Shown piece by piece: positions 63,133 through 64,000 of a stretch of 64,000 nucleotides of DNA. The notes under the pieces are model-generated. The model made no database searches and was not told the DNA's origin. It was given only the letters and a program-made list of their open reading frames with translations. Position 1 is the first letter of the stretch. Each line of letters opens with the position of its first letter. The stretch covers positions 1-64,000 of the forward strand of contig NZ_JAFCKT010000003.1 of the NCBI RefSeq assembly GCF_018129985.1, written 5' to 3'. Source of the stretch: Bradyrhizobium sp. SZCCT0148 (GTDB lineage Bacteria; Pseudomonadota; Alphaproteobacteria; Rhizobiales; Xanthobacteraceae). The position numbers and the translations under genes are program-made.

Positions 63133-64000
63133 TCACCCGCCGCGCTCTGCGAGCGCGTCGGCCTCTCCTGCAAGCGGGAGACCCGGAGCAGGCGGCACCG
63201 GCATCGGCACCGTCACATAGTGCTTCGGCAAATTCACCGGCCGGTAGTCCGGCTCCGCCGCGATCCGCTTCAAAACGCTCTCATGCACATGGGCGCCTTC
63301 GGGGATCAGGCGCGGCTCGCAATCGGGGATGTACAGGCCGAGAAACACCTTCCGCTCCGGCCACTCCCGGTACTTCGCGCTCTTCGGAAAGACCTCCAGC
63401 ACCCGCCAGCCCGCTGTCATGGAATCGTGCAGCATGCCCGTCTTTCCGGTGTAGGCCGGCGCGACATACTGGAACGGCGAGTTCTTGCGCTGGACGCCCC
63501 AGGCGAGCTGCTTGATGGTCGCCGGGTTGAACTGCAGCCCCGCCTTCTCCGCCTCCGCGATCATCCAGATCAGCGGATATTTGGAGTCGCCGCTTTGCGC
63601 CTCCGGATAGCCGCCGCCGACGTCGCTGTGCACGCCGGCGAACCACACCTGCAGAATGTCCTGCGGCACCTTCTTCTCGTCGGGCACATAGCGGTTGCTC
63701 CAGAACTCCTGCGGCTCCTCATATTTGTTGAGGCGGAACATACGGCGCCGCTCGTCGATCGCGATCGCCTGCCGGAAGGTCCTGACGCTGGGATTGCGCC
63801 GCGTGAAGGCGAGCTCCTCCAGGCTGAACAGGAAGAACAGATTGTCGCGCCGCGGCACGATCACGCTCGCCACCGTGTCCCAGACGCCGATGAAATGGAT
63901 GGTCGGCCAGCGCGTCGAGGTGATGCGGGCGAACTGGGCGGCGAGGTCGAACTGGTCCTTCGGCAGCGGCCCCTGGTCGTCGACATCGACATCCCTGAGG
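63133..64000 (-). CDS. DUF2235 domain protein, truncated at window edge
   Basis: The frame stays open from the stop at 63133 to the window end, so the N-terminus is missing; the visible part is 288 residues. IHFIGVWDTVAS, then VWFAGVHSDVGGGYPEAQSG, match DUF2235, an alpha/beta-hydrolase-like group related to Tle1 phospholipase effectors of type VI secretion. The nucleophile should lie in the missing part. No type VI genes are in view. A GTG at 63873 is not the true start because the family sequence continues upstream. Confidence 0.85.
   Translation of the reverse strand, partial: LRDVDVDDQGPLPKDQFDLAAQFARITSTRWPTIHFIGVWDTVASVIVPRRDNLFFLFSLEELAFTRRNPSVRTFRQAIAIDERRRMFRLNKYEEPQEFWSNRYVPDEKKVPQDILQVWFAGVHSDVGGGYPEAQSGDSKYPLIWMIAEAEKAGLQFNPATIKQLAWGVQRKNSPFQYVAPAYTGKTGMLHDSMTAGWRVLEVFPKSAKYREWPERKVFLGLYIPDCEPRLIPEGAHVHESVLKRIAAEPDYRPVNLPKHYVTVPMPVPPAPGLPLAGEADALAERGG

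Noticed and set aside
63133..64000. Type VI phospholipase effector operon
   Set aside because: Only a truncated DUF2235 gene is visible; no VgrG, immunity or secretion gene is in the window.

Overview
The window is chromosomal DNA of a GC-rich alphaproteobacterium, most likely Bradyrhizobium or a close relative. The call rests on gene content and order: ptsP-prfA-prmC, aroK-aroB next to xerD, aerobic CobS/CobT, a nitrogen-type PTS enzyme I, HWE-type sensor kinases, a bacteriophytochrome, and many short palindromic intergenic repeats of the kind common in Bradyrhizobium. No rRNA, tRNA, CRISPR array, integrase or transposase was recognised. XerD here is the housekeeping recombinase.

Layout. 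0-3.7 kb: flavin-reductase-like protein, DUF985 cupin, gloB with a divergent methyltransferase gene, and DUF4167. 4.1-10.0 kb: ptsP-prfA-prmC and lysC. 10.2-16.4 kb: PH-domain protein, ubiG, EamA transporter, the compact operon comF-like/grxC/nitrilase/DUF1178, a BioC/NDUFAF5-type methyltransferase and mutT. 16.6-23.7 kb: an orphan TadG-like VWA protein, argJ, a parvulin isomerase and secA. 23.9-34.9 kb looks accessory: an HWE kinase overlapping tail-to-tail with a lone receiver, a small secreted DUF6006-like protein beside a degraded copy of a MarR gene tail, then a MarR regulator divergent from an amide operon. That operon holds a signal-less amide/urea-type binding protein, an amidase with the Rhodococcus-type catalytic triad, and a complete LIV/urea-type ABC importer. 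35-44 kb is backbone again: L,D-transpeptidase, accA, xerD, a 48-residue membrane protein, aroK-aroB, a CorC/HlyC-like protein, BolA and a J-domain protein.

44-55.3 kb lies between the J-domain gene and cobST, which I recall as close neighbours in relatives, so it is probably inserted or rearranged DNA. It holds a frameshifted small secreted protein; two divergent citrate-synthase-like genes, one fused to a DNA-binding helix-turn-helix and preceded by perfect TTGAT inverted repeats; an AraC regulator divergent from a bacteriophytochrome kinase-receiver; a PAS hybrid kinase; a LysR regulator divergent from an F420-reductase-like/NTF2 pair; and a DedA protein. 55.6-64 kb: cobS-cobT with a translationally coupled Tat-exported phytase-like esterase, a frameshifted TctC-type binding protein, an Old Yellow Enzyme, a small membrane protein, a PilZ protein and a truncated DUF2235 gene at the edge.

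The strongest leads are the helix-turn-helix/citrate-synthase fusion with its own candidate operator and a divergent sister enzyme carrying Asp-to-Glu at the catalytic base, and the amide operon with a cytoplasmic-looking binding protein. Lesser leads are a run of four tetraloop hairpins upstream of the DUF4167 gene and the two frameshifted genes.
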